DNA of 61,797 bases from Rectinema sp003452735. Lineage in GTDB: Bacteria; Spirochaetota; Spirochaetia; Treponematales; Rectinemataceae. Below the pieces are notes generated by a model. The model saw only the letters and a list, made by a program, of their open reading frames with translations, ran no database searches and was not told the origin of the DNA. Within the stretch, counting starts at the first letter, position 1. The number at the start of each line of letters is the position of its first letter. The stretch covers positions 1 through 61,797 of the forward strand of contig DAOOGR010000003.1 of NCBI GenBank assembly GCA_035415815.1. The letters are read 5' to 3'. Below, in pieces: positions 1-8,976 of this stretch. A program made the position numbers and the translations under genes.

Positions 1-60
1 GGCTGATATGCCTTTTCATATCGGAACAAGGGCAGAATTGCCCAGTATAAGGAGGTTTTT
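1..60 (+). promoter_or_regulatory. 5' leader of the sugar importer operon (partial)
   Basis: Two small hairpins precede the first gene: GATATG (5-10) pairs with CATATC (17-22), and GGGCA (30-34) with TGCCC (39-43) around a GAAT loop. A strong Shine-Dalgarno, AAGGAGGT, sits at 49-56, four bases before the ATG at 61. The promoter lies outside the window. The hairpins could stabilise the abundant binding-protein message or be remnants of a leader element; no known riboswitch class is recognisable. Confidence 0.5.
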
Positions 61-1365
61 ATGAAAAAAGCCTTACTCGTGTTCCTAACACTTATGATGG
101 TGCTAGGCGCGGTCGTAGCGCAGGAAAAGGTCACATTGAATGTACTCAACTACCAGCAAGCCGACCAAGCAGGATATCAGGAAGATGTGGCAATCTGGGA
201 GAAATTCCAGAAGGAGAATCCGGATATTAAATTGAATATCGAGGTTCTATTCAGCGAGCCATATCATCAGAAGCTACAGGTGTATGCGGCCGCTGGCACA
301 CTTCCTGATGTATTCTATGTTTGGCCTACTTCTCGAAGTGCAATTATCCATGAGAAAAAGCTCGCCAAGGATTTATCCAAGCTACTAGGCCCGGATTACC
401 TAAAGGATTTTTCCGGTGCAGCCACCGATCCCAACAACCAACTTGGTAAATATCTTGCCATGCTGCCACAGGCTTTCACCTATACATCTGTTATGTTTGT
501 CAATAAAAAATTGCTCACAGATAATGGCTTCGATTTGCCAAAGACCTATGATGATCTCAAGAGGATGGTATGGAAGCTCAAAGCCAAGGGTATCAATGTG
601 ATAATGCTGCCAAACAAGGATGGTTGGCCGATGCAATCCTGCCTATTCTCTACTGTGCTTGGGCGTATGGCTGGCGATGACTTTGTCGATGCTATCCTCG
701 CTGGTAAAGCCAAATTCACAGACAAACCCTTTGTAGATTCGCTAAAGGTCATCGATAATCTATATAAAGATGGGATCATGGCGCGCGAAGACAATCAGGT
801 AGGTTATGGTGAGGGGCCTGGGCTCTTTGTATCTGGAAAAGCAGCGATATATATCGATGGCGACTGGAGAGCAGGCGCTTACATTACCGATAAGGCTTCA
901 GGCAAGGCTCTAATTCCGCCAGCTGCACAAGAGAAAGATTTTGTGCTCCTCCCATTCCCAGCTATCCCTGGAGAAGTAAATCCAGGCGTTCTATCTGGAA
1001 TTGCAGGCACTGGTTGGGCGATTTCAGCATCCATTCCTTCTGGTTCAGCAAAGGAGAAAGCAGCGGTCAAGTTATTCAAATACCTCTATTCTGAAGAAGT
1101 ACAATCGATTCGCTATAGCACAGGATCATATGTGCCAACGCGAAAAAATGTAAAGGCGAATGTCGAACCCCTTGTCGCAAAGGTACCGCAGTTCTATGCC
1201 GATAATCCCAAGGTTTGCTATGTATTCGATGGCATGTTCGATCCAGCTGTCTATAATGTTCTCAACGATGGCCTCATTGCTATCGGCCTTGGAACAGCAA
1301 CCCCGGAGAAAGTAGCGGCGGATGTTCAAAAGGCTTTCGAGACCTGGAAAGCTTCCGCAAAGTAG
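61..1365 (+). CDS. Sugar ABC transporter substrate-binding protein
   Basis: Extracellular solute-binding protein (family 1, MalE/UgpB fold), 434 aa, which captures an oligosaccharide outside the inner membrane and delivers it to the two permeases that follow. Residues 1-20 are a clear signal peptide (MKKALL, hydrophobic core, cut near VVAQ); there is no lipobox cysteine, so the protein is probably periplasmic. Family-typical stretches include the FVNKKLL region near residue 145 and FVSGKAAIYIDGDW near 262. The ATG has a strong Shine-Dalgarno. The linked GH1 and GH20 enzymes suggest a beta-linked, perhaps GlcNAc-containing, oligosaccharide; this is inference from context only. Confidence 0.92.
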   Translation: MKKALLVFLTLMMVLGAVVAQEKVTLNVLNYQQADQAGYQEDVAIWEKFQKENPDIKLNIEVLFSEPYHQKLQVYAAAGTLPDVFYVWPTSRSAIIHEKKLAKDLSKLLGPDYLKDFSGAATDPNNQLGKYLAMLPQAFTYTSVMFVNKKLLTDNGFDLPKTYDDLKRMVWKLKAKGINVIMLPNKDGWPMQSCLFSTVLGRMAGDDFVDAILAGKAKFTDKPFVDSLKVIDNLYKDGIMAREDNQVGYGEGPGLFVSGKAAIYIDGDWRAGAYITDKASGKALIPPAAQEKDFVLLPFPAIPGEVNPGVLSGIAGTGWAISASIPSGSAKEKAAVKLFKYLYSEEVQSIRYSTGSYVPTRKNVKANVEPLVAKVPQFYADNPKVCYVFDGMFDPAVYNVLNDGLIAIGLGTATPEKVAADVQKAFETWKASAK

Positions 1366-1390
1366 AACTATCGAAAAAGTAGGGGTCGGG

Positions 1391-1437
1391 AAGCGTAGAT
1401 ACCTTGGCATGGAGGAGCCTCTGTGTCTTCTACGCTT
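1391..1437 (+). promoter_or_regulatory. Stem-loop between binding-protein and permease genes
   Basis: AAGCGTAGA (1391-1399) is perfectly complementary to TCTACGCTT (1429-1437), a 9-bp stem with a 29-nt loop. The loop holds a Shine-Dalgarno-like GGAGGAG (1411-1417) and a possible GTG start at 1423. No T-run follows, so it is not a classical terminator. It may stabilise the 3' end of the binding-protein message or limit translation of the permease. It also favours the downstream ATG at 1462 as the real permease start. Confidence 0.55.
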
Positions 1438-1461
1438 TCCGCTCCTTTTTGGGGAGTCTTT

Positions 1462-2586
1462 ATGACCTATTCGAGCAAATCCTATATAGAAGAAAAACGG
1501 GCTTACTGGGCTATGATTCTGCCCGCTTTCACTATCTATCTCTTGGTCATGGCATTCCCTATTGTTCTCTCTATCGTGTTATCGGTATCGAATTATTCTG
1601 GCGGCAAGATGTTTGGAGGCGAGAAATGGGGATTCGCTGGATTTGATGCCTATTTGCGCGTATTCCGCGATCCATGGTTTTGGAATGCTCTCAAGAATAA
1701 TATCTATATAGTGCTTGTTTCTGTCTTTGGTCAGCTTCCGCTGGGATTCATCTTTGCTTATTTCATCTATGCTAGAATTGTAAAGGCACCTGAATTTTGG
1801 CAAGGTGTGCTTTATGTGCCTAATATCATCTCTGTCATTGTGGTTGGCCTTTTGTGGCAAACGATTTTTTCTCCGCATGGGCCGATCGCCGAGGTGATAA
1901 ATTCGATAAGGGTCAGAGAATTTCAAAACCAGGTTAGAGGCATATTCAATGCTGCTGGTGGTTTTTCTCTCTCGGATGATGTAATCCAGAAAATACTGGA
2001 TCTCGTAGGGCCTTCTGGACAAGCGATATTTTCTGATCCTCTGATTGACCTTCGCGATTTATTATCTTCATTCCATGGCGAACCAATTGAGGAGGTTTAT
2101 AATGCGCTGGGTAACCTCTTCGTGCAGAAATGGAGTCCCACTTTCTTAACAAAATCAAATATCGCCATGCTTCCAATTCTCTTTGTTATTTTGTGGATGT
2201 ACACAGGAATGTATCTCATCCTTTTCTTAGCAAATATGCAGAAGATTGATGTGCAAATCGTAGAGTCGGCTAGAATCGATGGAGCAAATGAAGGGCAGGT
2301 TATGCGATATATCATTTTGCCTGCATTATCGGGGACAATCGTAAATGCAGCGATTTTGGCCATTTCAGGATCGCTTTCCAGTTTTGCTCTTGTCTTTGCA
2401 ATGACTGGCGGAGGACCTTCACGCGTTACTGAGATACTCTCTATTTATATGTATAACAATGCGTTTTTGGGTAGGCCCAACTTTCCGCTCGCCAATGCCA
2501 TTTCGCTTATAATGGTCTTGATCAGTTTTGGGCTAATCCTTCTTACAAAAGCAGTAGAAAAGCGCTACGGCGGAAAGGAGGAATGA
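1462..2586 (+). CDS. Sugar ABC transporter permease (MalF-like)
   Basis: First membrane subunit of the importer, 374 aa from the ATG at 1462, which has GGGGAG five bases upstream and gives the usual short N-terminus before TM1. A GTG at 1423 behind GGAGGAG would add 13 residues but lies in a stem-loop. The binding-protein-dependent transport signature (EAA loop) is seen as ESARIDGANEGQVMRYIILP near residue 265. The protein is longer than the usual 290-300 aa because about 80 hydrophilic residues are inserted after LLWQTIFSPHGP, before the next membrane segment. It pairs with the permease that follows. Confidence 0.9.
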   Translation: MTYSSKSYIEEKRAYWAMILPAFTIYLLVMAFPIVLSIVLSVSNYSGGKMFGGEKWGFAGFDAYLRVFRDPWFWNALKNNIYIVLVSVFGQLPLGFIFAYFIYARIVKAPEFWQGVLYVPNIISVIVVGLLWQTIFSPHGPIAEVINSIRVREFQNQVRGIFNAAGGFSLSDDVIQKILDLVGPSGQAIFSDPLIDLRDLLSSFHGEPIEEVYNALGNLFVQKWSPTFLTKSNIAMLPILFVILWMYTGMYLILFLANMQKIDVQIVESARIDGANEGQVMRYIILPALSGTIVNAAILAISGSLSSFALVFAMTGGGPSRVTEILSIYMYNNAFLGRPNFPLANAISLIMVLISFGLILLTKAVEKRYGGKEE

Positions 2587-2589
2587 GCA

Positions 2590-3450
2590 ATGCCCGAGAT
2601 GATCAAGGAATCAAAATCCAAGAAAATCCTATCCATAATCGGTAAAGCCGCAGTCTATCTCATTATGGGCATTTTTGCCTTTATGACGCTCTATCCAATC
2701 TTCTGGCTCATCATGAATTCGTTCAAGACAACGAGAGAATTTCAAGTAAGCCAGCTTGCACTGCCTAAGTCTCCTACACTCCAGAACTATGTAGGCGCGT
2801 GGCAAATAGGAGATTTTAGCCTTCTATTCCCTAATTCAATTCTTTATACTCTTGGAGCGACTGTGGGCATCATCTTTCTTTCACTTTTGGCAGGATTTGC
2901 ATTTGCCAAACTCAAGTCCAAGGCAACCAAGCCTATCTATAACAGTTTTATAATGGGAATTTTGTTGACAACCCAGACACTGATGATCCCTCTTTTTCTC
3001 GAAGTGAATTTGTTAGGCATATATAACACGCGCTTTGCGGTGCTTCTTGTCTATATTGGAGCTGGGTTGCCAATTGGGATATATCTGTCCACTGAATACA
3101 TTAGAGCAATTCCAAGTGCCGTAGTGGAATCGGCTCGCATCGATGGAGCTGGTTTTTTTAGAATATTCTTGAGCATTATTGTGCCGATGAGCGTGCCAGT
3201 TGCTACTACTCTTGCAATACTAAATATTACAAATACATGGAATGAGTTTGCTTTAATCAATATTTTGGTATCCAAGACCGAGCTCAAATCGCTTCCCCTA
3301 GGTATCTATAAATTCTCTGGTTCTCTTTCCTCTGACTATGGCAAGCAGTTCGCAGCGCTTACCATCGGAATGGTACCGATGCTGGCGTTCTATATAATTT
3401 TTAGAAAGCAAATTACTAAAGGTGTGGCCGCTGGTGCCATAAAGGGATAA
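2590..3450 (+). CDS. Sugar ABC transporter permease (MalG-like)
   Basis: Second membrane subunit, 286 aa, typical length for the MalG/CUT1 family. Six hydrophobic segments and the EAA loop (ESARIDGAGFFRIFLSIIVP, near residue 180) are visible. The start lies three bases after the stop of the preceding permease, behind AAGGAGG, so the two are translated together. No ATPase gene follows; CUT1 importers of this kind often share an MsmX/UgpC-type ATPase encoded elsewhere, which I infer here. Confidence 0.92.
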   Translation: MPEMIKESKSKKILSIIGKAAVYLIMGIFAFMTLYPIFWLIMNSFKTTREFQVSQLALPKSPTLQNYVGAWQIGDFSLLFPNSILYTLGATVGIIFLSLLAGFAFAKLKSKATKPIYNSFIMGILLTTQTLMIPLFLEVNLLGIYNTRFAVLLVYIGAGLPIGIYLSTEYIRAIPSAVVESARIDGAGFFRIFLSIIVPMSVPVATTLAILNITNTWNEFALINILVSKTELKSLPLGIYKFSGSLSSDYGKQFAALTIGMVPMLAFYIIFRKQITKGVAAGAIKG

Positions 3451-3477
3451 AACCCTAATCAAGAATAAGGAGTGAGC

Positions 3478-4818
3478 ATGAAGCGAGAGGATGGGTTCCC
3501 TCAGGATTTTGTGTGGGGTTGTTCGACATCGTGCTATCAAATAGAAGGTGCTGCAAAAGAAGATGGAAAAGGGCCTTCTATATGGGATACTTTTTCTCAC
3601 ACGCCAGATAAGATAGCAGGCGGCCATACGGGGGACATAGCCTGCGACTCCTATCATAGATGGCGAGAAGACATTGCGCTTTTAAGGGAACTCAATGCAG
3701 GAGCTTATCGCTTTTCGGTTTCTTGGACGCGCATCCAACCAGAAGGGAAGGGCGCAACAAACCAGAGAGGGCTCGATTATTATTCGCGGCTTGTCGATGA
3801 GCTCTACGAAGCAGGTGTAGAGCCTTGGATCGAGCTTTTTCATTGGGATCTGCCGCAAGCACTAGAAGAGGCAGGTGGATGGCGCAATCGCGATACAGCG
3901 ATGCGTTTCCAAGACTATGCAGCCATTATGTATGCTCATATCGGAGATAGAGTTCGCCATTGGACAAGCATGAATGAGCCATGGTGTGCTGCCTTCTTGG
4001 GCCATCTCACAGGCGAACATGCACCAGGTTTGAGAGATCGAAGAGCAGCAAACAGGGCTGTACATCATCTTCTTTTAGCGCACGGGCTTGCGACAAGGGC
4101 CTTTAGGCGAAGCGGAATCAAAGGCGAATATGGCATTGTCATCAATCCTTCGAAGCCAAGGCCAGCAACTCTTCGACCTGAGGATGTCGAGGCTTCCGAG
4201 CGAGCTTCGATCGAGCGCACCTCGCTTTGGCTCGATCCTGTATTTGGCAGAGATTATCCCAAAGCTTTTATGGACATATTTGGCTCCGATATGCCAATTG
4301 AGGCAGGTGACATGGACATAATAGCAGAGCCACTCGATTTTATTGGCGTAAACTACTATAACGAGGAAGCGGTTCGCGCAGCTCCTTTTAATGCTGAGAA
4401 CCCCTATGGATTCGAATTTGTCCCCACCTACCAAAAGAAGACCGAAATGGGATGGGAGATAGAGCCATCAGGCTTGCACAGAATATTGACATATATCGCA
4501 ACGCTCTGGCCTTGCAAAAAGATGTATGTTACCGAGAATGGCGCGGCATTCCTGGATAAGCCAGATCCAGATGGAATTGTCCGAGATTATGAGCGAATAG
4601 ACTACATAAGGAGCCATGCCAATGCCTGCAGAGATGCAATAAAGCAAGGTGTTCCACTAAAGGGGTATTTTCTGTGGAGCTTGATCGATAATTTCGAGTG
4701 GTCATTTGGTTATAATCGAACCTTCGGCATTGCAACCGTTGATTCTAATACGCTGGAAAGGCGCCCAAAATTGAGTTTTTATTATTATCGAGATCTCATT
4801 GCGGGCTTTGGTCTTTGA
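3478..4818 (+). CDS. Glycoside hydrolase family 1 beta-glucosidase
   Basis: Cytoplasmic retaining beta-glycosidase, 446 aa, normal GH1 length. The N-terminal FVWGCSTSCYQIEGA signature is present; the acid/base glutamate lies in MNEPW (Glu167) and the nucleophile in YVTENGA (Glu353). There is no signal peptide, so it should act on imported di- or oligosaccharides. I chose ATG 3478 with AAGGAGT upstream; a GTG at 3472 overlaps the Shine-Dalgarno and is less likely. It is cotranscribed with the importer, 27 nt after the second permease. The sugar released could be glucose, galactose or a related beta-linked hexose. Confidence 0.93.
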   Translation: MKREDGFPQDFVWGCSTSCYQIEGAAKEDGKGPSIWDTFSHTPDKIAGGHTGDIACDSYHRWREDIALLRELNAGAYRFSVSWTRIQPEGKGATNQRGLDYYSRLVDELYEAGVEPWIELFHWDLPQALEEAGGWRNRDTAMRFQDYAAIMYAHIGDRVRHWTSMNEPWCAAFLGHLTGEHAPGLRDRRAANRAVHHLLLAHGLATRAFRRSGIKGEYGIVINPSKPRPATLRPEDVEASERASIERTSLWLDPVFGRDYPKAFMDIFGSDMPIEAGDMDIIAEPLDFIGVNYYNEEAVRAAPFNAENPYGFEFVPTYQKKTEMGWEIEPSGLHRILTYIATLWPCKKMYVTENGAAFLDKPDPDGIVRDYERIDYIRSHANACRDAIKQGVPLKGYFLWSLIDNFEWSFGYNRTFGIATVDSNTLERRPKLSFYYYRDLIAGFGL

Positions 4819-4827
4819 GGGGGAGAA

Positions 4828-6429
4828 ATGTCGGAGCTAAGCAGTATCATTCCTGCTCCTGTCGCCTGTGAGCCTGGAGAAGGCAGTTTCCGCTTTAATC
4901 AAGAAACATGTATTGCTACAGAACCTGGACTAGAAAAAGAAGCGGGGGTACTTGCAGCTTGGCTTTCTAGAGTTCCAGGGATTGAAAGGGTAAAAATTGT
5001 CTCTGGAAATTCAGATAATCATAAGCCTTTGGCTATACCAAGCGAGCCTGGAAGTAATAAAACTGCGACAATACGGCTATCTCTAGAGTCAGCTCTCTGC
5101 TTGAAAACCACCGAAGCCTATGTACTGGAAATAACGCCTTCCAGTATTCAAATTACGGCTGCAGAAGGTGCTGGTATTATCCGAGGTGCCGCAAGTCTAT
5201 GGCAACTTGTTTTAGGGAAGAGCTGCGAAGAAGGACAAAGAGTGTCGATTCAGGCTGGCAGAATTGTGGATAAGCCAAGGTTTGGTTGGCGAGGTTTGAT
5301 GCTCGATTGTGCGCGGAATTTTTTTAGAGTGGAGTTTATCGAAAAACTGCTCGATCTTGCTGCTTTCCACAAGCTAAATGTGTTTCATTGGCATCTCACG
5401 GACGATCAAGCCTGGAGGCTCGATATTCCTTCAAGACCTGAGCTTGTGGAGTATGGGGCTTTTAGGAAAGATCAGCGCTATCAAGGCGAATGCAAAAAAG
5501 GCGGCTATTATAGCCAGTCTGATGTAAAACGTGTGATAGATTATGCGCAGGCAAGGCATATTTTAGTTGTGCCAGAGATAGAATTGCCAGGTCACAGCAT
5601 CGCTCTTTTTTCATCTCATCCAGAATTTTCCTGTAGGGGAAGAGCGGATTCCAGTGTACATTTTGAACCTGAAGACCGTTATGGGATTTTTGAGGATATT
5701 CTATGTGCTGGAAACGATGATGTGTTTACTTTTTTTGATAATATGCTTCAAGAAGTCTACAAAATGTTCCCCGGTCCCTACATACACATGGGTGGAGATG
5801 AAGCGCCGAAGGATCGATGGCTCGAATGCCCGGCATGCAGGGAGCGAATGCAGGCGTTAGGCTTTGCGAGCGGAGATGGTAGGTATTTCCCCGAAAAGCT
5901 GCAAGCATGGTTCATGGGAAGAATATCTAATTTACTCGTTAACCACGGTAAAAGAATGATCGGCTGGGACGAGGTCGTAGATGGCGGTATTGGAAAAGAC
6001 ACCATCGTAATGTCTTGGAGAGGGATCGAGCCAGGTATCCATGCAGCTCAGTGTGGTTATGATGTTGTGATGTGCCCTCAAACAAGAGCTTGCTACCTTG
6101 ACCATAAACATAATGATGATCCAGAAGAGCCTGGGCATCTTGGAGTCTGTACGCTAAAAGATTCGTATCTATTCGAACCAGTGTCAGAGAGATTGAGCGA
6201 TGAGGAATCAAATCGCATTTTGGGAGGGCAGGCCAATCTATGGACTGAACTAATATATTTTGGCAGACAGGCTGAATATATGCTGTTTCCTCGCCTATGC
6301 GCCCTTTCGGAAGTATTTTGGAGTCCTCGGGAGATGCGCAATTTCGAAGATTTTAGTCAACGTTTAAGGCTACACGAACATAGACTAGATACACTAGATG
6401 TGTCTTATTATAAAGGAAGATTTTTTTAG
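4828..6429 (+). CDS. Glycoside hydrolase family 20 beta-N-acetylhexosaminidase
   Basis: 533-aa GH20 enzyme that removes terminal GlcNAc or GalNAc by substrate-assisted catalysis. An N-terminal GH20b domain (about 1-140) is followed by the TIM barrel, with NVFHWHLTDDQAWR near residue 187 and the catalytic pair in HMGGDEAP (Asp324-Glu325). No signal peptide is seen, so it is probably cytoplasmic and processes what the adjacent importer brings in. It begins 9 nt after the GH1 stop behind GGGGGAG. With GH1 it suggests use of mixed or aminosugar-containing oligosaccharides. It is the last gene of the operon; no convincing terminator is visible downstream. Confidence 0.93.
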   Translation: MSELSSIIPAPVACEPGEGSFRFNQETCIATEPGLEKEAGVLAAWLSRVPGIERVKIVSGNSDNHKPLAIPSEPGSNKTATIRLSLESALCLKTTEAYVLEITPSSIQITAAEGAGIIRGAASLWQLVLGKSCEEGQRVSIQAGRIVDKPRFGWRGLMLDCARNFFRVEFIEKLLDLAAFHKLNVFHWHLTDDQAWRLDIPSRPELVEYGAFRKDQRYQGECKKGGYYSQSDVKRVIDYAQARHILVVPEIELPGHSIALFSSHPEFSCRGRADSSVHFEPEDRYGIFEDILCAGNDDVFTFFDNMLQEVYKMFPGPYIHMGGDEAPKDRWLECPACRERMQALGFASGDGRYFPEKLQAWFMGRISNLLVNHGKRMIGWDEVVDGGIGKDTIVMSWRGIEPGIHAAQCGYDVVMCPQTRACYLDHKHNDDPEEPGHLGVCTLKDSYLFEPVSERLSDEESNRILGGQANLWTELIYFGRQAEYMLFPRLCALSEVFWSPREMRNFEDFSQRLRLHEHRLDTLDVSYYKGRFF

Positions 6430-6771
6430 AGATTGATCTTCTAGAATCAGTTTAGCTCTTAGACCAAAGAACCCCCCATCATTTTGCTTCCGATTTTTCC
6501 TTGCCTAAAATATGAGCTTTTCTTATTATTTATGTATCTTATCCTCCGAGGCATTAAAAATATGTCAGGATTTTTTACTATCCATAATTCTCGCTTTTTC
6601 AACAAGTATGCCGAGAGAATCCAGCGCTTTGAAGTTTCAATGCGATTCAAAGATTTCCAGGATTTCGAAGATGCACAATACTTCGAGTTCATTGAAGCCA
6701 ACAAAGCACCGATAATTTCCTCTCTCACAATACTCTGAAAACAAGCCATCAGCTTTTCATAGGAGCACAAA
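6430..6771 (+). other. 342-nt spacer before the ABC exporter
   Basis: No gene is recognised here. A plus-strand reading frame (6484-6738, 84 codons) and an antisense one (6459-6770) are open, but neither has a Shine-Dalgarno or a familiar domain, and the first has a skewed, Phe/Glu-rich composition in its second half. The spacer may carry the exporter promoter or a decayed regulator, since exporters of this type often follow a MarR-family gene. AGGAG at 6761-6765 is the Shine-Dalgarno of the next gene. Confidence 0.3.
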
Positions 6772-8976
6772 ATGCGGACTGTCCTTCGTTATCTAAAACC
6801 TTATTGGCTTGATATTGTATTTATCGTTGTACTCTTATTCATCCAGGCGAATGCCGATCTATCCTTGCCGGATTACCTATCAAGGATTGTAAATGTGGGT
6901 ATTCAGCAGAATGGTATTGAGGCTAATTTACCTGCTGTAATGCAAAAGAGCACTTTTGAAGCCTTGGGGAGACTATTCCAGATGGAAGCAAAGCCCGAGG
7001 ATTTTTTAGCTCTGCAAAAGGTATATGTCGAAGTGTTGCCTGATTCCCCCCAAGCTCAATCGCTATCGAAAAAATGGCCTCTTGCAAAAAAAGAACCAGT
7101 TATGATGCTTTCAAGCAAGAATAAGGCTGAACTCGATGTAGCTCGAGCAATTTTTCTCTCGGAATATCCAAAACTTGCGGCATTTTTACAGTTTAGTTCA
7201 ATGGCAGCAGGCAAGGTATCGCCTTCGCCGCAGATGTCGAAGTCGGGTCTTTCTGGCCTTTCTTCAATGACCCCTCAAGAGCTTTCGGCACAGATCGAAG
7301 CCTTAGATCCTCTTATAAAATCTCAGATTGTAGTCCTTGGACTTCAAGGCGAATTCACAGCGCTTGGAGCTGACATCAATGCAATGCAGAGCTCCTATAT
7401 TCTGCGAGTGGGCATTCAGATGTTACTAATAACGCTTATTGCTGTTGGTTCTGCTGTGCTTGTGGGTTTCTTGGGTTCGAGGTTATCTGCAGGCACTTCG
7501 CGAGATCTCAGGAACGCGGTGTTTTCAAAAGTCGAGGAATTTTCGCTTGCAGAATTCGATTCATTCTCTACGGCATCGCTTATAACGCGATCTACTAACG
7601 ACATAAACCATATTCAGATGCTCATAATGATGAGTACACGTATGCTCTTCTATGCACCAATTATTGGGATAGGGGGTGTAATTCGAGCTTTAAGCAAGGC
7701 TTCTGGTATGTGGTGGATCATTGCGATGGCGGTTGGTGTCCTTCTTGGCATAGTTGGTCTTGTATTTGCGCTGGTGGTCCCTAAATTCCGAATAGTCCAA
7801 AAGCTTGTCGATAAGCTTAACCTAGTAGTGCGCGAAAATCTCTCAGGCATGATGGTCATCAGGGCCTTCAATATGCAAGATCATGAAGCAAAGCGCTTTG
7901 ATAAGGCTAATCGGGACCTGACAAGTATGATGCTCTATGTCACTAGAGCTATGGTAGTGCTTATGCCTCTCATGACCATCATTATGAATGTGGTTTCAAT
8001 ATCCATTATTTGGGTGGGTTCCCATGAGGTAGCCGTAGGGAGCATTCGAGTAGGTGACATGATGGCTTTTATGCAGTACTCAATGCAGATTTTCTTTGCG
8101 TTCCTTATGATGTCGGCTATGTTTATCCTTTTCCCGAGAGCGAGTGTCTCTGCAGAACGAATTGCAGAGGTTCTAAACAAGGAAGTTAGTATTCGTGACC
8201 CAGAGAAACCCATTCATCTATCCAAGCCGGTCAGAGGAGAGATCGAATTCCATCATGTCGATTTCAAGTATCCGGGGGCGCAAGAGAATGTGCTGGAGGA
8301 CATCAACTTTATTGCAAAACCTGGAACCATGACGGCTATTATCGGTACGACAGGATCTGGCAAATCTACTCTAGTCAGCCTAATTCCTCGCTTTTATGAC
8401 GTAACAGGAGGTCAGATACTTCTAGATGGAATAGATATAAGGAATCTCCCCCTTGCAGAGCTTAGATCTCAGATAGGTTTCGTTCCTCAGAAGAGCATGC
8501 TTTTTTCTGGCGACATCGAAGAGAATATCCGGTATGGGAAAGAAGATGCATTGGAAAGCGAGATCATGAAGGCTCTCGAGGTTTCTCAGATCATGAATCT
8601 TGTGGAAGAAAGCCCGGAAGGGCTTAAGCGGCCAATCTCTCAAGGTGGTATGAATGTTTCTGGAGGGCAGCGTCAAAGGCTTGCAATAGCCCGTGCTCTG
8701 GTGAGAAAAGCTCCCATCTATATCTTCGACGATAGCTTCTCAGCTATCGACTATAAGACTGATCGAGCAATTCGTTCAGCATTAAAGAAATATGCGGCAG
8801 ACAGCGTGATTTTTCTTGTTACGCAGCGTGTTGCGCCTATTCGTAATGCAGAGCAAATAATCGTTCTATATGAAGGCCAGATAGTTGGCATTGGTATACA
8901 TGAACAGCTTATGAAGACCTGCGAGGTGTATAGAGACATTGCGCTTTCCCAGCTCAAGCAAGAGGAACTCGTATGA
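6772..8976 (+). CDS. ABC exporter subunit with degenerate ATPase site
   Basis: Half-transporter of the heterodimeric multidrug/lipid exporter class (TM287/288, LmrCD, BmrCD), 734 aa: membrane domain to about 480, nucleotide-binding domain after it. Walker A is GTTGSGKST (525-533) and the signature VSGGQ (629-633). The Walker B aspartate (Asp653) is followed by Asp654 instead of the catalytic glutamate, and the H-switch is Gln685 (TQR), marking it as the non-catalytic half. About 150 residues between the first two membrane helices form an unusual hydrophilic insert, rich in Gln/Ser, which lengthens the protein from the usual 580-620 aa. It shares an ATGA overlap with the partner gene. Confidence 0.93.
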   Translation: MRTVLRYLKPYWLDIVFIVVLLFIQANADLSLPDYLSRIVNVGIQQNGIEANLPAVMQKSTFEALGRLFQMEAKPEDFLALQKVYVEVLPDSPQAQSLSKKWPLAKKEPVMMLSSKNKAELDVARAIFLSEYPKLAAFLQFSSMAAGKVSPSPQMSKSGLSGLSSMTPQELSAQIEALDPLIKSQIVVLGLQGEFTALGADINAMQSSYILRVGIQMLLITLIAVGSAVLVGFLGSRLSAGTSRDLRNAVFSKVEEFSLAEFDSFSTASLITRSTNDINHIQMLIMMSTRMLFYAPIIGIGGVIRALSKASGMWWIIAMAVGVLLGIVGLVFALVVPKFRIVQKLVDKLNLVVRENLSGMMVIRAFNMQDHEAKRFDKANRDLTSMMLYVTRAMVVLMPLMTIIMNVVSISIIWVGSHEVAVGSIRVGDMMAFMQYSMQIFFAFLMMSAMFILFPRASVSAERIAEVLNKEVSIRDPEKPIHLSKPVRGEIEFHHVDFKYPGAQENVLEDINFIAKPGTMTAIIGTTGSGKSTLVSLIPRFYDVTGGQILLDGIDIRNLPLAELRSQIGFVPQKSMLFSGDIEENIRYGKEDALESEIMKALEVSQIMNLVEESPEGLKRPISQGGMNVSGGQRQRLAIARALVRKAPIYIFDDSFSAIDYKTDRAIRSALKKYAADSVIFLVTQRVAPIRNAEQIIVLYEGQIVGIGIHEQLMKTCEVYRDIALSQLKQEELV

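Noticed and set aside
1579..2022. 147-codon frame antisense to the MalF-like permease
   Set aside because: A shadow of the permease frame with no domain or start signal.
6459..6770. 103-codon minus-strand frame in the spacer before the exporter
   Set aside because: No Shine-Dalgarno, no known domain, and it would begin on top of the exporter's translation start region.
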